Shown in pieces: positions 5,248 through 6,789 of a stretch of 6,789 nt of DNA; position 1 is the first letter of the stretch, and every line of letters begins with the position of its first letter. The notes under the pieces were generated by a model that did no database searches, was not told the origin of the DNA, and saw nothing but the letters and a program-made list of their open reading frames with translations. A program made the translations under genes and the position numbers. The stretch is taken from the NCBI GenBank assembly GCA_009778945.1, contig WRFF01000095.1, positions 1 to 6,789 of the forward strand. The letters are read 5' to 3'. This DNA comes from Clostridiales bacterium. Lineage in GTDB: Bacteria; Bacillota; Clostridia; Peptostreptococcales; Anaerovoracaceae.

Positions 5248-5275
5248 AGAACAAATGTTTGAGAACAAATGAGCG
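5248..5275. promoter_or_regulatory. LexA (DinR-type SOS) box with a repeated half-site
   Basis: AGAACAAATGTTTG at 5248-5261 matches the Gram-positive LexA consensus CGAACRNRYGTTYG at every position but the first. The block TGAGAACAAATG occurs at 5246-5257 and again at 5260-5271, a 14-bp direct repeat, so a second left half-site (GAACAAATG, 5263-5271) follows the full box without its right half. Damage-induced cleavage of LexA should release recA transcription. The lexA gene itself is not in the window. Confidence 0.82.
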
Positions 5276-5310
5276 CAAACCATAACAGGCACAAATAATG
5301 CGGAGGTAGG

Positions 5311-6414
5311 ATGAAAATGGCGGATATCAGCAAGGACGAAAAAGAAAAGGCATTGGAAGCGGCCCTGAACCAGATTTATAAGCAATTCGGGCAGGGCGCG
5401 GTCATGAAACTGGGGGATGACGCCGCGCAGAATATACAGGCAATCTCGACGGGGTCCGTAAGCCTTGATGTAGCGACCGGCATCGGCGGCGTGCCGCGCG
5501 GGCGCATTGTTGAGATCTTCGGGCCGGAGTCTTCCGGTAAAACGACGCTGACGCTGCATATCATCGCGGAGGCGCAGAAGGCCGGCGGCCGCGCCGCCTT
5601 CATTGATGCGGAGCATGCACTCGATCCGATTTACGCACGCAACCTCGGCGTCGATACGGACGAACTGCTCGTCTCGCAGCCGGATACGGGCGAGCAGGCG
5701 CTCGAAATCTGCGAGATGCTCGTGCGCAGCGGCGCGATCGACGTGATTGTCATCGATTCGGTGGCGGCGCTTGTCCCGAAAGCCGAGATCCAGGGGGAGA
5801 TGGGCGATTCCCATGTCGGGCTGCAGGCCCGGCTTATGAGCCAGGCGCTGCGCAAACTCGCGGGCGCGATCAACCGTTCAAACGCCTGCGCGATCTTCAT
5901 CAATCAGCTGCGTGAAAAGATCGGTGTCGTCTACGGCAATCCCGAAGTGACAACAGGCGGCCGCGCGCTCAAATTCTACGCTTCGATGCGCATTGAAGTG
6001 CGGCGCGTCGAAACGATCAAATCGGGAGACCAGATGCTCGGAAACCGCACGCGCGCAAAGATCGTGAAAAACAAGGTTGCGCCGCCGTTTAAGCAGGCGG
6101 AATTCGACATCATGTTCGGACAAGGCATCAGCAAGGCCGGGGACCTTCTGGACTGTGCGACTGCCTCCGGCATCGTGGACAAAAGCGGCTCCTGGTACAG
6201 CTATCAGGGCGACCGCATTGGGCAGGGGCGCGAAAACGCGAAGGCCTGGCTTTCGGAACACAAGGACGCGGCAGATCAGATCGAGACCGCCGTTATGGAA
6301 CGGTTGCAGGCCGACCGGGAAGCGAAAGCCGCCGTTACGGCCGGCGCTACGCCGCTTGCCGACGAGGACATCCTGCGCGTAGACGAAGACGGCGTTGTGA
6401 TCGAAGAAGATTAA
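5311..6414 (+). CDS. recA: RecA recombinase
   Basis: A 367-residue DNA-dependent ATPase that forms filaments on single-stranded DNA, drives strand exchange and triggers LexA self-cleavage. Residue numbers follow the ATG at 5311. Walker A is GPESSGKTT (71-79, K77), Walker B ends in VIVID149, and LLVSQPDTGEQALEI lies between them. The loop L2 region NPEVTTGGRALKFYAS (210-225) is canonical. The C-terminus is the usual acidic tail (ADEDILRVDEDG...EED), which in characterised RecA tempers DNA binding. GGAGG at 5302-5306 serves either ATG 5311 (four-base spacing) or ATG 5317 (ten-base spacing, MADISKDEKEK), so the first two residues are uncertain. It has two promoters and a LexA box. No recX or rny follows, as would be common in Firmicutes; instead a convergent NAD kinase gene starts 8 bp beyond the stop. 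Confidence 0.98.
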   Translation: MKMADISKDEKEKALEAALNQIYKQFGQGAVMKLGDDAAQNIQAISTGSVSLDVATGIGGVPRGRIVEIFGPESSGKTTLTLHIIAEAQKAGGRAAFIDAEHALDPIYARNLGVDTDELLVSQPDTGEQALEICEMLVRSGAIDVIVIDSVAALVPKAEIQGEMGDSHVGLQARLMSQALRKLAGAINRSNACAIFINQLREKIGVVYGNPEVTTGGRALKFYASMRIEVRRVETIKSGDQMLGNRTRAKIVKNKVAPPFKQAEFDIMFGQGISKAGDLLDCATASGIVDKSGSWYSYQGDRIGQGRENAKAWLSEHKDAADQIETAVMERLQADREAKAAVTAGATPLADEDILRVDEDGVVIEED

Positions 6415-6422
6415 CGGCGGCC

Positions 6423-6789
6423 CTAAAGCAGTTTTGTCTTAACGGTGTCCCAGAACAAGTAATCTTTGAAGCGCAGCAGCGTCACGGCTTTTTCCGACAG
6501 AGCAACAGATATGCTGCGGATACCCGAAAGCGAAAGTGTTTCGCCGTCTACGGAGACGAAGGTCTCCTTTTGCGCCGGAGCGGGATAGATTTCGATATCC
6601 AGATTCGGCGGGAGCAGAATGCCGCTTGTGAACGACCGGTAGGCGGCGCTGTTTACAGGCGCAATGGGCGAAAGCTGCAGCAGGGACAGCCGGGGATCAA
6701 CGATGCTTCCGCCGAGCGCATAGTTGTAGGCGGTGCTTCCTGCGGGCGTGGAGACGACCACACCGTCCCCGGAGAAATTTTCGATAAAA
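6423..6789 (-). CDS. nadK: NAD kinase, C-terminal part (gene runs off the right edge)
   Basis: The last 121 codons of an ATP-dependent NAD kinase, which phosphorylates NAD at the 2' hydroxyl of adenosine to make NADP. Visible landmarks are GDGVVVSTPAGSTAYN near the edge of the window, the glycine pair in ALGGSIVDP, the LSPIAPVNSAAYRS stretch and the FVSVDGE beta strand, in the order expected for the C-terminal beta-rich domain. The C-terminus ends LFWDTVKTKLL. The N-terminal part with the GGDG motif lies outside the window, so the start and total length are unknown; the GTG at 6759-6761 is internal. In many Firmicutes nadK sits with tlyA, argR and recN; here it is back to back with the recA end, so the two transcripts should overlap. 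No terminator is visible between them. Confidence 0.93.
   Translation of the reverse strand, partial: FIENFSGDGVVVSTPAGSTAYNYALGGSIVDPRLSLLQLSPIAPVNSAAYRSFTSGILLPPNLDIEIYPAPAQKETFVSVDGETLSLSGIRSISVALSEKAVTLLRFKDYLFWDTVKTKLL

Noticed and set aside
4939..5814. A 291-codon minus-strand open frame spanning the cinA end, recA promoters and recA start
   Set aside because: It crosses a well-supported regulatory region and is antisense to two solid genes; it is a by-product of GC-rich codons.

Overview
The window is GC-rich bacterial chromosomal DNA from what is most likely a member of the class Clostridia (Oscillospiraceae- or Christensenellaceae-like; this lineage is an inference). The evidence is the compact Gram-positive order pgsA-cinA-recA, a near-perfect Gram-positive (DinR-type) LexA box in front of recA, strong AAAGGAG/GGAGG ribosome sites and sigma-A type promoters. 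No rRNA, tRNA, CRISPR array, transposase or phage gene is visible.

Layout. Positions 2-298 hold the 3' end of an unrecognised plus-strand gene. After a 199-bp gap with a hairpin and a candidate promoter comes a ten-helix DMT/EamA-family permease (498-1397). A 531-bp gene-free stretch (1398-1928) follows between convergent genes. It holds a candidate permease terminator, a 97-bp AT-rich block bounded by 20-bp perfect inverted repeats, a consensus DnaA 9-mer, a second imperfect hairpin and a good minus-strand terminator. A zinc-dependent medium-chain dehydrogenase (1929-2975, minus) is divergent from pgsA (3189-3794, phosphatidylglycerophosphate synthase); their shared 213-bp region has back-to-back promoters around an imperfect inverted repeat. 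cinA (3885-5144) follows with its own candidate promoter and a leader able to form two competing hairpins. recA (5311-6414) has tandem promoters: the first starts inside the cinA stop codon, and the second is overlapped at its start site by the LexA box. The window ends in the C-terminal part of an NAD kinase gene (6423 to the edge, minus), tail-to-tail with recA and only 8 bp away.

How the genes fit together. pgsA makes the precursor of phosphatidylglycerol. cinA (pyridine-nucleotide salvage, competence-linked) and recA (recombination and SOS) form the classical Firmicute trio, though here each gene seems to have its own promoter. NAD kinase supplies NADP. The dehydrogenase and the permease look like independent metabolic genes, and their substrates cannot be read from the sequence. 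I found no convincing new multi-gene system. The most interesting material is non-coding: the inverted-repeat block at 1649-1745, the overlapping hairpins before cinA with an 11-bp direct repeat, and the two-promoter SOS region of recA.
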